Shown piece after piece: positions 1 to 12,440 of a stretch of DNA of 64,000 nt. Under the pieces are notes generated by a model. It was given only the letters and a program-made list of their open reading frames with translations, searched no databases and had not been told where the DNA came from. Each line of letters opens with the position of its first letter. Position 1 is the first letter of the stretch. A program made the position numbers and the translations under genes. Origin of the DNA: Brasenia schreberi (lineage: Eukaryota; Streptophyta; Magnoliopsida; Nymphaeales; Cabombaceae); the NCBI GenBank assembly GCA_036023115.1, contig JAYKKT010000089.1:18595001-18659000 (forward strand). Reading direction: 5' to 3'.

Positions 1-1569
1 CTACATTTTCCCGATTAAATAGATGATAGCTGTCATCCAGCATTTTAGTTCAAATGCATAAGATAGCATTATGTTGAGAAGATCTATACATACCATCATA
101 TAATATATCAAATAACGGAATCACTTTCCTCTTATCATTGTTAACAAGGCATGACGCCGCATGGAAGAATTATATGATCCATGGAAAGGATAAAACCATC
201 TTCGAGTGGTGTGGCACTTATTTCCCTTAACAAGCAACTTCCCGACTTCTAGTCTTCTGAACAAAAAAACCAGCACCGGGGGGTTTCACCCTCAAAGGTG
301 GCTGAGCCGCCTCAAACAGGATTAATCGAGTTCGTTGTGGGCTTCCCAGAACTGGTGGTTTAGACAAAAAAGAAGAAGAAGAAGGGGATGCGGGGAAAAC
401 TATTTATTGCAAGTCCAGGATGAGAGGAAAGTACAGTTAGCGTTTCCTTTTCTGCTTTTGTTTTCTTTTCCAAACCAATAGTAAAGACAAGACTCCTCGC
501 TTTTGTTCAATTATAAGGAAAATGAGTATGCTGGCTCCCAACTACATTCTTTTCATACGATAGAGAGGCCGAAGCCATATATGAACTAGTACTGACCTTG
601 AATTTGTGAATGGATCCCCTAGCCAAGGTGAGGAGCTGTTGCTCTTCGTGCAAGGAACTGTCGTGTGCGTGCCCGCATGCACGCATATATAAGTTACTTT
701 TACATCTAAAATGAATTAAGTTCATTAAACATGCTTCGAATGCTTTTTCAAGTAAGGGTGTTTTCTGAAAATACAGTATTGGATTAACAAGAGTACGAAA
801 TTTTCACTTTGACTAGATGCTTGGTGGGAATGTAAATAAATGTAAGTAAGGGTGTCCTCTGCCCTTGCTCCAGTCCAGCCTTTTCTCCGGGGATGTGAAT
901 GTAAATAAATGTAATCTGGAGATGCTTGGTGGAAACAGACCTTTTTTTTGGTTAGAGAAAGAAGAGAGAAGCGCCAATTGAGTTTAGCAAATCGGGCAGC
1001 AGCGTTGACCCATAGACGGAGACCATTTGTCTCTCGCAAACAAACACGCCTAGCGACAGCAGTTCTTTACTACACCAAAATCCCAAACTCGTGCAGAAGA
1101 GAACGATTCCAAAACTACGATTTCGTTAAGGTGTTACTATTCATACATCTATTTTAAAATGTTACCTTTTAATATAATTTTTTAATAATATAATTACTAT
1201 TCATGCCCCATTTTTACTAAACATACAGCCGTTTTTCAAAAAAATATGAAATTACTTTCGAATTTCTCTCATTCTACACCCTTTTCTTTCCTCCCACTTT
1301 TGTATGTTTCTCTCATATCACTTACAATCATGATATTCAAACTATTTTTATCACTTTCAATATATTTTAAACCTTATTCAATTCCTACGACCGTGATACA
1401 AATATTATTGAAAGCCTTTCGTCAATCTAGCAATTAATCACATGAAAACAAATAAAAAAGATTAAGTTTATGTCAAGTTCATGACAAGGTGAGTATTGTT
1501 GATTGGGCAAGAGGCACGCTCTAAGCGAGTCAATCATTACCGAATGATGCACACTTCTCTATAAGTTGT
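1..1569. other. Unassigned AT-rich intergenic DNA
   Basis: I see no gene or recognisable transposon domain here. The open frames are short and have no family resemblance. A short local duplication is visible: a segment containing 'gtaaataaatgtaa' occurs near 830 and again near 900, each beside 'gatgcttggtgg'. From about 1150 the sequence becomes very AT-rich. Confidence 0.5.
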
Positions 1570-4033
1570 TGTAGTCTTGGTATAAATGTGAATTTAATTT
1601 CAAAGCCTATGAAGAGACTTGAAATTCAATTCGCAAATACGAGTGTGCGAGTGTACCAACTAGTTTGCTCAAACTAGCAAATATGCTTTATGACTTCTTT
1701 GGCAAATATGAACAAGTGAGTTTTTATCGACGTAGATCTTCTTAAATCGATACTCAAGAGTCAGCCTAGACGTTTGAAAAATTATCTTAGGATCCAGTAA
1801 ATTTTTGAAATAAGTTTTCAATTAAAATGATCTTTCCAAAATCATGTGATCTTTTTCTTGACAAAATTTCAAGTTCAAATATGAAAACAGAAATAGTTTT
1901 GTTTCTAACAATAGATTTTCCTAATTTTTGGTAATTTTTAGGACTCCAAAAATCCTAAAAAATTTATTTGAGATAGGTCCAAGTGTGAAGTTTATTGAGT
2001 TATTTTATTTTTATTTTTGTTCTCTAAATGAACATAATTAAATCAATGAAGCTCCTAATCTTAAAACTTGGGACAGATCTTGTGATAAAAATATAGAGGC
2101 TTAAAAAAATAATTGTATCTCAATATGTTGACTATATATTTTTATGAAACTGGTCAAGTTGAAAAGCTATAGGAATTCTGTTCCCAACATGACTATTTTC
2201 GAGGTTTTTGGATCACTACAGACAAAGTTCAAGGAGTTTTTACCTACACTTTATTGTACGATGTGTAGTGCTGAAAGGTTTTGTCTCGATTTTTATTCTG
2301 ATTTTTCAATTTTATTTACAACCTTACCCACGTCTAAAATTCTTGTAAATTTTATGAAGTATTGGCTTGTGCGTGAATGAAGTGTAGACCGATTTTTGAA
2401 AGTTTTTGTTCACAAATTCGAGTTAGAGAAATCAATGATCAGACGGATATAGAATATTGAAAACAATATTTTCTATTTTAATAGTATAATGAATGCATCC
2501 GATTAATCTATAGCTTAATCACAGAAGAGACGAGAGAGTATAAGTTTACAATGTATATTTAGGTAAAAGCAACCACAAATCAAACAAATGGTAGACGATT
2601 TTACCTTTGCTCTTGAATAAAAATTTGCAGTACCTCTCATCAAATATTATAACGATTTGAAGACAAATGCTCTTTAATTATAAATTGAATTGAATGGAAT
2701 TGAAGAAAGGAAAGAGAAGGAAAGAAAACCAACCTTGATTGAAGACGTTGGAATAGCTTGGAGACTTGCGGCTTAGGGGGCAATACCTCCACTCTTAGGG
2801 GATGATCTCCTCCTCCACTGGTTCTCTCTTTCTCTCTCACATTATTGGGATTTCTCTCTTAATTTTTCTTACTTTGTCTCTTTTTTTATCAGCCTCCCAA
2901 CGGGCCTATTTATAGATTTCAAGGATAGTCTCTAGGCTCTTCCATAGGTTGGGCATAGAGTTTGGTATTTGACTCAATTTTGATCCAATCTACTTTGGAA
3001 GGTGTTAATCACATGTCTCACATGGGAGCATGTGAATGGTCTTCATTTTAGTCAAGGATGAATCTTGGTGCAGCCCTAGGTTAGGGTCAATACAGTCTGG
3101 CCCTTGCTTGGCTTAATTTGGTGTCATCTTGCTTGTGGCTTGTGATTGGGTGCAACCCGCCACTTTGGTGTATGAGTAGGCCCTTGACTTAGTCACTCAA
3201 TCCTTTCTTTGGACTTAACTTTCACTTGTTTGTCTTAGCCTAGTCCATGATTTAGACTCATTTTGATTAAGCCCACAATTTGATGTACACTTGGTCCTTA
3301 ACATGTCTTAGTCGGATGCACCCTTTACTCTTTTAGTGCGGTCCTGATTTGATTTATTTGCGGGCTTGATCCTTAGCCATTTTTTACTTAGTATGATTTC
3401 GAGTTGATGGCATGTGCCTGTTTGATTTGGATTTCACGCATAGTTTCAAATATTTTCTTTAAAACTATTTCTTTTATATTTGAAAATATCGAGTTTAACG
3501 AAATCTTCAAATAATTTTAGAGAATAACTAAGTCTCATCCCTAGTTTTTGTTTGCTTAGGTGACCTACTTTCGCTCCGTAAGTTAGTCTTTATCATTTCA
3601 ACCAAGTTCTTGAAGTTCTAGAAGTCTTTGTCTTGGATTTAATTTGGTTTTAAATTTCAAAGGTTTTTATAATTTTGTAATTTTGAAACATTTTTGAGTT
3701 TGGTTCCTAATGTCTTATTTTCATTTATTCTTTTGAAGAAGATCATTTGAAATCGTTCTTTCTTTGAAAGTAGTCATTTGAAATAGCAGAATTTTGCCCA
3801 TTTGACTTTTAGGGCATAGCAGTCTTCTTTTGGTTTTTTGTCAAAATTAGATTTTTTTTAGAGGGGTGCAAAGTACTCTTATTTTGAGGTTCCTATAAAA
3901 TTTTGGTGAAGAAATGAGTTCATTTAAGGTATCTTTATTTAAAAATTCTTAAAAAACCTAGAACCACAATTTTTCTTGAAAAAACAGAATTTCTAAAAGA
4001 TCAAATCTTTTGAGAGAATTTTTGGTGTTTACA
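1570..4033 (-). repeat. Type II LTR copy J (probably a solo LTR)
   Basis: The segment starts TGTAGTC and ends GTGTTTACA on the plus strand, so in the element's own direction it is a minus-strand LTR starting TGTAAACACC. Its first 250 bases match the starts of copies I (20548) and H (55577): 'gagtgtaccaactagtttgctcaaactagcaaa', a 'caagtgag...cgacgtag' block and '...cctagacg'. A minus-strand CTATAAATAG box lies at 2906-2915, with a GA-rich stretch (on the minus strand) just downstream of it at about 2815-2845. No PBS or polypurine tract was seen beside it, and the flanks (GTTGT left, GCCTA right) do not form a target duplication, so the exact ends or the solo status may be wrong. Confidence 0.7.
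2906..2915 (-). promoter_or_regulatory. TATA box of LTR J
   Basis: On the minus strand this reads CTATAAATAG. It sits at the same relative place as the CTATAAAAGG boxes of LTRs I and H, upstream of a GA-rich leader. Assignment as the core promoter is inferred from position and from the matches in three copies. Confidence 0.55.
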
Positions 4034-4082
4034 GCCTAGGTGCATTTGTCTTCTCTCAATAGCATATCTGAGTTGCGACCTT

Positions 4083-6169
4083 ATGAAGATACTAAGATTG
4101 CTATGTAAGATGTCAAAGAAATCAAGTGGAAGTGTTTATTATCATATAATAGACTTTATATATACTAGATATGAAGATACTAAGATTGATGAAAGTAAAT
4201 TGAATGACTCATTTGTTGATTGGTTGGGGATGATATATCCAACGATTCATTTGTTGATGCTAGTGTTTACCATAGATGCAATATTTTGTAGTCGAGATGA
4301 TATGGTTCAGTGGGTAAGAGAATCAAAGTATGCCTTGAGTATGAAAGAAGTGGTGAATACGAAAGCAAGAAAAAAGTTGATGTTTAAAGTTGTTATTGAA
4401 CTAGTACAAAGAAGGTGAAATGCACATTATTACATATAGGAGAGAGTGTAACCAATCACTTATAGAGATTGAATATAGTTAATGTTATACATAATCACCA
4501 CCTGCCCTTATATTTGAGAGGACGCGCATTTGTAGGTATATATTGAGTATAGTATTACAAAAGACATAAGAAAAAATAATTATAAGTTGAAGCATATTTT
4601 ATCACAATTATAATGTCTTGATGATACAAATATTAATATGATAAGGTACATTTATAATATAAGAATAAACATTAGAAAATAGGATATGAGTGATCAAACT
4701 GTTCTATAATACCTATTGCATTCATTAGATAGTCACTAGTGCTTCACTTGACACAATTGGATACCAAATATGGATATTATTTGTAACATTATGTTTGTAC
4801 ATCCTCAATCAATTCAATTGTTACTAGTATTCTCAAAGCTATTGGAGTTAGATTGCACATCAAAGACAAACTTATATGAGCTATTTTTTATTATATTTAT
4901 TCATATTTTTTAATTAACAAGAATTTTTTTGTTTCATTCATAGATACAAGATGCATTGGCTATAATAGAGGTGAAGTAAAAAATTTACCTATTGTATTTT
5001 CTTATGTTAAGGAATAGTGACTTGACCTATATAAAGAGAGGATTGACTTAATATGGATTGACAAAATGGTGCATTGTGGTACTCATACAACTAACTAGTA
5101 GGTGAGTATGTTAATTTTCACATTATGTGTCACTAATTTTTTTCAAATCTTGTATTGCTTATAGTGTGTTGGTTGATAAGATTGGGGTACATATGTACCA
5201 TTAAAAGGGTTCCTCAATAGTTCCACTAGGTGATTTGATATGATATGGACTGAACTTCATCCATTGATAGAGTTATAAAACACGCAATTAAAGAAGTCTT
5301 TTGAGGAATCATGAACTGTTAGCATGTATTATGTTGATTACACACAAGAGAGGATAAAGATTTGGAGAGAAGAGTCTTACAACATACACTTGATCTAATT
5401 GTCAAAGAGATGAGTCGTGTAGAAATAATAGGTATTAATGCCCATTCATTTTGATATATATTGTGGTGGTCACATGGAATACTATATGCTTACGAGATCA
5501 AGTGATGAGGCTCTCCAACTTTCTTCAATTGATGAGTTTTAGAAGAAGCTTGACATGGAGGTAGAAAGGCTTTCCGCATTTAACTGCGAAGATAAGAACT
5601 AAAGAAAGACAACTAAATGCATGATATTGTCCACCAATTATTGACTTATTCTAATATAAAAAAATATAGTAAGTTGGTTGACTTATTAGACGAGCATATG
5701 AATCATTATCACACTATACTAGAGAAGTCACCTCTTCGACATCCGAAAGAAAACCTTCTAATAGATCTATTAAGAGAGAGTTGTTTTTATAAAAGCATGT
5801 AGAGAAGAGTGTTACTCAAGGAAAGGTCATTAGGAGCTGAGGATGTGAGCATGGTCAGGCATGGAGAGTATCTCATAGATGTAGTGTTTTTTCTTTAGGT
5901 AGTTTTGACTCTTATATTCAATATTGCGCAGGATTTTATCACTCCACGTATTGATATATCTTATGACAAAAAAACTACCAAAAGATTAGACTTTGTGCAT
6001 CCCAATAAGGCACATATATCTTGATTTATGAGCTTGTATATTGATAGATAGGTAAATATTTCGGAGATGGTAATTACAGATACCATGTCATTAGGAAACT
6101 TTTAGGAGAGAGTGAAGCATATTGACTTGAAGCTCATAAATTATATTTTAGAAAAGTCACATATCCTCA

Positions 6170-6254
<85 letters not shown>

Positions 6255-6660
6255 TTAAAGAGGAGGAACGTGTTGGCACTAATCTTTAATGCATTGTATA
6301 TTAGATGGTAGTCAATGCCCTTTTAAGCATTGGTTGATACCTAATATGGGTTGGGTCATAGCCATAGTATGAAATGTTGCATTACTACAACTCTCTAGGG
6401 TTGGGTAAATAATATTCTTTCTATTATTAGAAGACGATAGTCAATGACTTGTATGACATATATTGTATATATGCTATGATGAATCAACCAACATTTTCTA
6501 GTGGTAAAAACATGTAACAAGATTTCTTATATATTGATTACCTTATTTTCATTGACTTAATGTATTGAGTTTGATATTTACTTTTTATGTATTTTTTAGA
6601 TACATATGGTAGATAAATCTTCGATACTACTTCTATTTCCATCTTAGCAGCACTATAGAC
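4083..6660 (+). pseudogene. Decayed MULE/FAR1-like transposase with OTU-like tail
   Basis: Reading across many stops and shifts, several family landmarks come in the expected order. Near 4260-4330 is 'FCSRDDMVQWVRES', the N-terminal block of a plant MULE-type transposase family. Near 5020-5095 is 'YKERIDLIWIDKMVHCGTHTTN', close to the YKERFVxAWTDKxxHxGxTTTNRVE block. Near 5190-5300 is the following region ending KKSFEES. Near 5450-5590 is a SWIM-like piece, 'CGGHMEYYMLTRSSDE...LSSIDEF.KKLDME', in which the usual zinc ligands are partly lost. After 5940 come 'GDGNYRYHVIRKLLGES' and, beyond the TA microsatellite, 'HWLIPNMGWVIASMYNVALLQLSR'; these resemble the OTU-like cysteine protease domain seen at the end of such plant proteins, but the catalytic Cys position reads Tyr. 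No terminal inverted repeats were found. Family assignment rests on motif memory, not on a search. Confidence 0.6.
6171..6250. repeat. (TA)n microsatellite, about 40 units
   Basis: An uninterrupted TA run of 80 bases. It lies inside the OTU-like part of the decayed MULE-type gene: coding-like sequence resumes on the far side with the next conserved block, so the microsatellite expanded within the pseudogene. Confidence 0.95.
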
Positions 6661-7290
6661 ATGATAGTGTGGATGATGATTAGCAACTTGTGAATTAAGT
6701 TGAATACTGTAACATCACTTTAGCTATTTACTTTAATTGGACACTAATTCTATAAGTAAAAGATAAAGATTAAAATAAAAGATTAATACATTAGTTGATC
6801 TGTTGTTTGTGATGTTGAAGAGTGACTTTCCGATTTTGGACGGAAGTATCAATATCGATGCACGAAATCTCTTAATAAAAATGGATGCATCTATGTAAGA
6901 TACTAGATCATTTATGAGTATGACGCCTGCAAACCAAGGTGTTATGGTCAAAGGCAATATGAGTTATGTGAATGTCATTATGCATCTTACAAATGGTACT
7001 CTACTTTATAGGTATAAAATTTTGTTGGCTTATGTGCTATAATGCGTCTTATTAGTTTAATCTGAATTTGTTCACAATTACCAAATTGATGAGCAACTTC
7101 GTTTAACATATATGGCTCAATGATATCTAAACATTGGATTCATTCGTGAAACATGAATAAGTAATTGGTGTCATTCATGTATCTATTCAAACAATAAGGC
7201 TGCCAAGTGATAAGAAAAATGATAGATCAAATAATACAAATATTATAATAGCATTCATTGTATAATATAAATAACAACAAAATACCTACT
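6661..7290. other. Unassigned AT-rich stretch
   Basis: No recognisable domain. A minus-strand frame at 6733-6957 has no family likeness. It lies between the OTU-like end of the MULE remnant and the PMD remnant and may belong to either. Confidence 0.4.
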
Positions 7291-8060
7291 ACAAAACACA
7301 TATCTCATAAGCCTACATCGAGTCCAACTACTCACGATATACAACAAGACCATCCTTATGAGTGATACTACTCATCCACCTAGCCGCACAAGATTGTCCA
7401 TCAACCATAGATAGTGCCTAACTCTTATGGTTGAAAAATACTCATAAATCTATGCCTATAACATATAAAAATATTATTCTCACTCAAACAGAAAAGTAGA
7501 CCGACATCGATTTATTAAAAAACTCAGGAGAAACTCGTACTTGTAACAATGACAACTAATCTAGTATATCTTTATGTGAGAAGTCTTTCCCAAATACCTA
7601 TATAAGTAGACCAATGTTATTGCCCCTCAAGCATACTCGCCGACTCTCAGTAAAGTAGAAGCCAACACTTGAACAATAGAAACTAGGACCTTATCCATCG
7701 ACCTATCTTAGTACATTATATACCCTATATGATACAATAACAATAACATCTTCTACTCAGACATAATCTCTTTTCTCTGAATACATGCCTAGAGTATATC
7801 AAACTTTAAACCTCCTAACTTCATCAGCAACTTTACTTTATCATAATTCATGGACATCAATTCAACTATAATATCTATCTTATCCATCGCCTTCAATGCC
7901 GTGTAAAGATTATAAGACGACAACACATCAAAAGGCCGAAAATCTCATTGACATGGAGAGTAATAGTCATCTTTTGCCATCTCCCAATAAAGCAATAAGT
8001 AACAATTGATCCAAAGTCTGGAACAACAAACCTCTCTACTTAGATAACCTAGAACACTAA
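7290..8060 (-). pseudogene. Decayed plant mobile domain (PMD/MAIL-like) fragment
   Basis: Read on the minus strand, 7960-8050 gives 'VERFVVPDFGSIVTYCFIGRW' followed by 'KMTITLHVNEIFGLL', close to the PMD block 'RW...FHLP.GEMTITLxDVxxIxGL'. Further on, 7590-7690 gives 'STLLRVGEYA*GAITLVYLYRYLGKTS', matching the PMD block 'VGxYSWGSAVLAxLYRxLCxAS', with the conserved Trp changed to a stop (TGG to TGA). Several stops and shifts show it is dead. PMD proteins are plant proteins often linked to transposons; it may have been part of the neighbouring MULE-type element or an independent gene fragment. Confidence 0.55.
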
Positions 8061-8156
8061 AACACTGCACAATATCCTGCCAACTACCTAGTACTACTAT
8101 TTCTTATAGAAATAATTTCTCAACCAAAGTATTGTATCTCTTATGATATGCCACTA

Positions 8157-8381
8157 GTTTCAATAATTCCTACATATTTTTACATAATGTTTGCTAGTAA
8201 CATATCTAAGATCTTTTACTTAAAAGTAACAAAATAAATTACATGTTCCCACCAAATCGTTTCTTAGACTTTACTTACTAGTACTACATATTCCCACCAA
8301 TGTTCCTAGTACTACATATTCTTACACCAGTTTCACTAATTCCTACATATTTTTACACAATGTTTGTTAGTAACATGTCTT
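8157..8381. repeat. Local near-duplicate pair (about 52 bp)
   Basis: The segment 'ttcctacatatttttacataatgtttgctagtaac' at about 8166-8200 recurs with few changes at about 8340-8374. The two copies are about 170 bp apart and in direct orientation, beside the 3' edge of the minus-strand LINE fragment. Confidence 0.7.
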
Positions 8382-8800
8382 TATTTATACTAATTTAGAA
8401 GCTTTTACTTTCTAATGTTTCTATCCATAGTTCCAACTTCCTGTTACCTTTTTTCTTAGACTCATCCACTAACATAATGTATTATGCAAATAACATATAC
8501 TAAGGTACTTCTTCAATATGCTTTGTTAACTTTTTTGTAACCAAGATAAAGAAATATGGGCTTAAAGCCGATTCTTGATGCAATCCAATATTAACTTTAA
8601 AGAAATCCAAAGTTCATGAGTCCTCACACATATTTGTGCACCATCATTCATATCTTTTATAAGATTGATATACATCAATGAGGTACCTCTTCTTTTTCAA
8701 GGTTCTCCGCCAACATCATAATCAGGGAGAGCAAAATTGCACATTTTTTATTCTAAAAAAACATCATAAACACAAAGAAATGTAGCCTTGAATAACATAT
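8380..8800 (-). pseudogene. RTE-type LINE reverse transcriptase fragment
   Basis: On the minus strand the segment reads 'MYINLIKDMNDGAQICVRTHE' (about 8612-8680), then a piece like 'GLHQESALSPYFF', then 'LVDESKKKGNRKLEL...LESKSF' near 8390-8450. At nucleotide level it is clearly related to 18930-19230, the same part of the plus-strand LINE remnant (for example 'gatgagtc(c/t)aagg/aaaaa...ggaa(g/a)ttggaact'). The FxDD catalytic motif is destroyed. It is a truncated, inactive fragment. Confidence 0.65.
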
Positions 8801-10240
8801 CTTTTGTCGTGGGACAACGAACCTGGCAATGATGCCCGACAAACAAATGTGGAGTGTGCTTCAAGTTGCAACCTGTTGACTTAGTTATATAATATGCTTT
8901 AGTTTGAATACCTAGGAGAAGTAACATATACCTCCCAATTTATTCTATAGAAGTCCATCCTCAACCATTTAACCAAATTGAATTTTCATATAGTTAAGAA
9001 CTGAAAAGGATCATCGATTTTCAAATGCCTTATCTAGTTGAACAATATATATATATATATTATTCTGCTTTTCCTTCTCCTTTTCTTCTCTCCACCTAAA
9101 ACATAAATATGTTTGCTAAAACATAAGAGAAGGAAACAAGTGTGTGTGTTCTTTAAAAGAAGAAATACATGAGCTGAAATAAAAGAGGAAAAAAGGGAGA
9201 AACAAACACAGTGGGATCACAACTTCAACCATCGAGTCCTATTTGGGAATGTCTCTGGTCGCTGGCTAGAGAAAGTATCTTATCACTAGCGTTTGTCAAA
9301 TATTACCCATCTGAATCAAGTAGGAAACAACTTGTTCACTCTATAACTTTCAAGCATCCAGTGACCCAAACGAGCAAGAAGGGAAAATCAACAACAAAAC
9401 CGTCTCTTTTTGTTGTTGAGAAAAGTAGAATCCTCTTTCTCCTTACATTGTGTGAAATAAAGAGAGAAAATCCAAAGAAGCTAAACTTGGTTCTCCTTTT
9501 CTTTTAAACTCACTGGAATCCATTGGTGCCAGACTTCTTCTTAGCAAACATAGGGATCTTGATGATGTCACCTCCCTCCACCCCCACCTCTCACCATGGG
9601 AGTCTCGTTTGCGAGAAACTAGAAGAAGGGCCAAAATCTCCCCTGCTTCTCACAACCCGCAACTTTCAAAAACCCTAGGCGTTGCTATTTTTTTCTGGAA
9701 AACTAGCATGAGATTTGCCTTGAAAATATTTAAGGTTGAACTCGTAACTCTATAATATTTCATAAAATTGCTTGCAATTGTTTATATTTGCAGATCTGAG
9801 ATATTCTCTTGACTTGGTTAGTTTTTTCTATGTATTCTAGAAAGTATCTAAAACAATTTTAATTTTCAGATCAGTATACATATAATGATTTTGTCAGTTA
9901 AACTGTTTATTTTTAAAAAATTATTTAACAATACTTATTTATAGAAATTACTAATTTGACCATGAACTTATTTGGAAATTTCATAGCAGATTAAATACAT
10001 TTCTTAATACAAGAATTTATTCTACTTTCATAGCAACACCTGAAATAACTATTATTTTGCAGACAAGTGCAGGTTATTATCTGCAGACAACTACTAATAA
10101 TTAGAATTTTTTGTTTGGTGCATTTTTAGCATATTGTTTGGATTTTCTTGTTGATTTAAATTTCTTTAGTATAAATATTTGTTTATTAAAATAGTTGTTT
10201 GCTTCTTGCTTGTCGTGGTTGCTAGACCCTCTTTTGTAGA
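8801..10240. other. Unassigned sequence
   Basis: A plus-strand open frame at 9211-9507 (98 residues from a non-ATG start) shows no family resemblance, and a short minus-strand frame at 9443-9634 overlaps its end. A short TA run lies at about 9046-9060. I find no terminal repeats or domain. The right part may be the untranslated 5' region of the Copia remnant that follows. Confidence 0.35.
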
Positions 10241-12260
10241 AAAATTGCTAAAACTAAAAATAACTTGGAGAGTTTGTGTTTTTGAATTGGAAAAAACCCA
10301 AAAACTCAATGGACTAAGCTTTCAAACCTAGAAAAGGCGTATTTCTTTGACCTTGACACTAGATGATATAGATTATGTCTTAAAAGAAACCATGATTGAA
10401 CCTACTACAAAAGCGTCAATTGAGGAAAGATGAAGTTATAAAACTTTATGTAGGGATGACATTATGACCAAAACACTTAACCTATTGTAGAAGCATCAAC
10501 CAAGAATTTTTTTTTTATAAAACTTTCTACAAGAATGACATTTTGGCCAAAATAATTATGCTTATTATATGAAAAATGACCTTATTAGGGTTTTTGAAGA
10601 CTGTAAGACTACAAAAAAAATGTTTGATATAGTCACAGTCAAGTTCGATACAACAATCAAGTTGCTCCTACAACAATATAACACTTATAAAATAAAAAAT
10701 TAGATGATATAATCAAATATTTAAACAAAATGCTCGTAATGACTAGAGATTTAGCTATAACTAAAATTGTCATCCCAAACCCATGAAAATTTCAACCATG
10801 TTGAAGAGTCTTCCCTCTTTTTGGGATATGGTTACCACTGCACTACCCTTATGATTAACTCTATTATTATCTTAGTTGAACTCCCTTTAAAATTAACAAT
10901 TGAACATGAGCACTTAAAGAAGGGAAAAAAGAAAAACATGCTTCTTACTTAGAATGTTATAGGCTCTTATACCCAAAACCAGCATAAAAGAAAACAAAAT
11001 AAATTTTTTGGTAAGTTTAACAAAAGGAACAGTGAAACATTGAAGAAAATGAAGAGATCCGTTTCTCAAGTAAAGTGCTTCAATTTGGAAAAATAGAGTA
11101 TTATAAAAGAGATTATCACAACCGCAAGAAGGGTGATGAAAACGCTTAGCAAGATGACCAAAAGGAGAAGTATGAAGTAGTTTATATGATCTTATGATCT
11201 TAGAGTGCCTTCATCTTAACCACGATATTTTTGGTTGGAGGGTTGACTCTAGAGCAATACATCACATCCAGAAAACAAAGATGGAGCAATTGACCTCAAA
11301 CAATATTGACTCAAAGAACATGTATCTACTTAGAAAACAACACCTATTCTGATGTTCTAGAAGTTGGGTCTTTTAGGATCGATATAGCATACAGTCATGC
11401 TTTACTCACTAATGAACTAATTGTGCCCACTATAAGGCATAATTTAGTTTTTGTGCCTTATTAGTGAAAAAGGGTTTTGATGTTAGATTTTTTCTTAGCA
11501 AGGTGACCATAAGAAAATATGGTTCTCTATATTTTATTGGTATTTTTATTCTATGGCCTCTTTAAACACAATACACTGAATAATAAAGGACCATTTACCT
11601 CTTCTAGTTATATTGATTGTGTGATGCTTCTTGATGTGAATACATGACATAGAAGGCTAGGTCATATTGGCCTAAATAAGTTAAAGAGATTAACAAAACT
11701 TATTATCTTGATTGATGAAACCATATTTAATAAATATAGGGCTTATATTAAGGGAAAATGATGAGAAAACCATTTCTCAAGGAAGTAAGGAGAGCCATAA
11801 ATTTATTAGAAATTATTTACACCAATATTTGTGGATCTTTTAGAATAATGTCCCGTCATGAAAAGTGGAAAGGTTTATTTTATAACCTTCATTGTTGATT
11901 ATTTGAGGTATGGATATATATACCTCTTATCACATAACTCTGAAGCATTTGTCATATTCTATTGTGTACAAGACTTAATGTCAACTTTATTGTTGGTCTC
12001 GTAAGTAGATATTAAAATAATCCTAGTTGGTAGTATTGAGTTGCTATGAAGAAGATCTTGAGATATTTAAAAGGAACAAGAGATTTGAAATTATACTATC
12101 ATGCAGATAAAACAAATATAATTGAATGTTAAGGTGCTAACTTTATTGAGAGCAAAGATGACAACAAATCAACCTTCAATTAAGTTTTCTTGGTCATGCA
12201 CGAAACACACAAAAGGTAATGGTATCATAGGATAGCGTACACGGTGTGCTCCACTACGAG
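10240..12260 (+). pseudogene. Decayed Ty1/Copia gag-pol fragment
   Basis: The order of recognisable pieces fits Copia. A gag-like start ('KLNGLSFQTWKRRISLTLTL', about 10290-10350) is followed by a later gag block ending 'LPLKLTIEHEHLKKGKKKNMLL' (to 10949). A protease-region remnant lies around 11240-11450. The pre-integrase block 'RRLGHIGLNKLKRLTK' is at about 11655-11700, followed by the integrase start 'CG' and 'TNICGSFRIMS' (about 11820-11860). Sequence then jumps to the RNase H end ('KKILRYLKGTRDLKLYYHADKTNII', about 12045-12125), so most of integrase and all of RT are deleted. Stops and shifts are frequent. No LTRs were recognised. Confidence 0.65.
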
Positions 12261-12440
12261 ACTTTAGTCTTAGTAGGAGAAAAATGGCCAAAACCTTTAC
12301 AGTAAGGCGCCCACTAACACAATAAGCCCCACCGTAACAAGGGAGACCGCTGGAGCCCCCAGTAAGACTGTCTAAACTATAGGCCCTAACCTTGATAGTA
12401 GTAGAAAGAGCCCACTAGTATGGTGTTGGGGCTCATGGAA
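12261..12440. other. Short unassigned junction
   Basis: Sequence between the Copia RNase H remnant and LTR L. It contains 'gtacacggtgtgctccactacg' and a run of 'gcccac/gcccca' motifs. It may hold the worn U3 part of LTR L; I cannot place the boundary. Confidence 0.3.

Noticed and set aside
1570..4033. Target duplication for LTR J
   Set aside because: The left flank (GTTGT) and right flank (GCCTA) differ. The GTTGT at the left equals the duplication around LTR H only by chance.
9211..9507. 98-codon plus frame as a small host gene
   Set aside because: It starts at a non-ATG codon, has no recognisable domain or supporting promoter, and lies in worn transposon-rich sequence.
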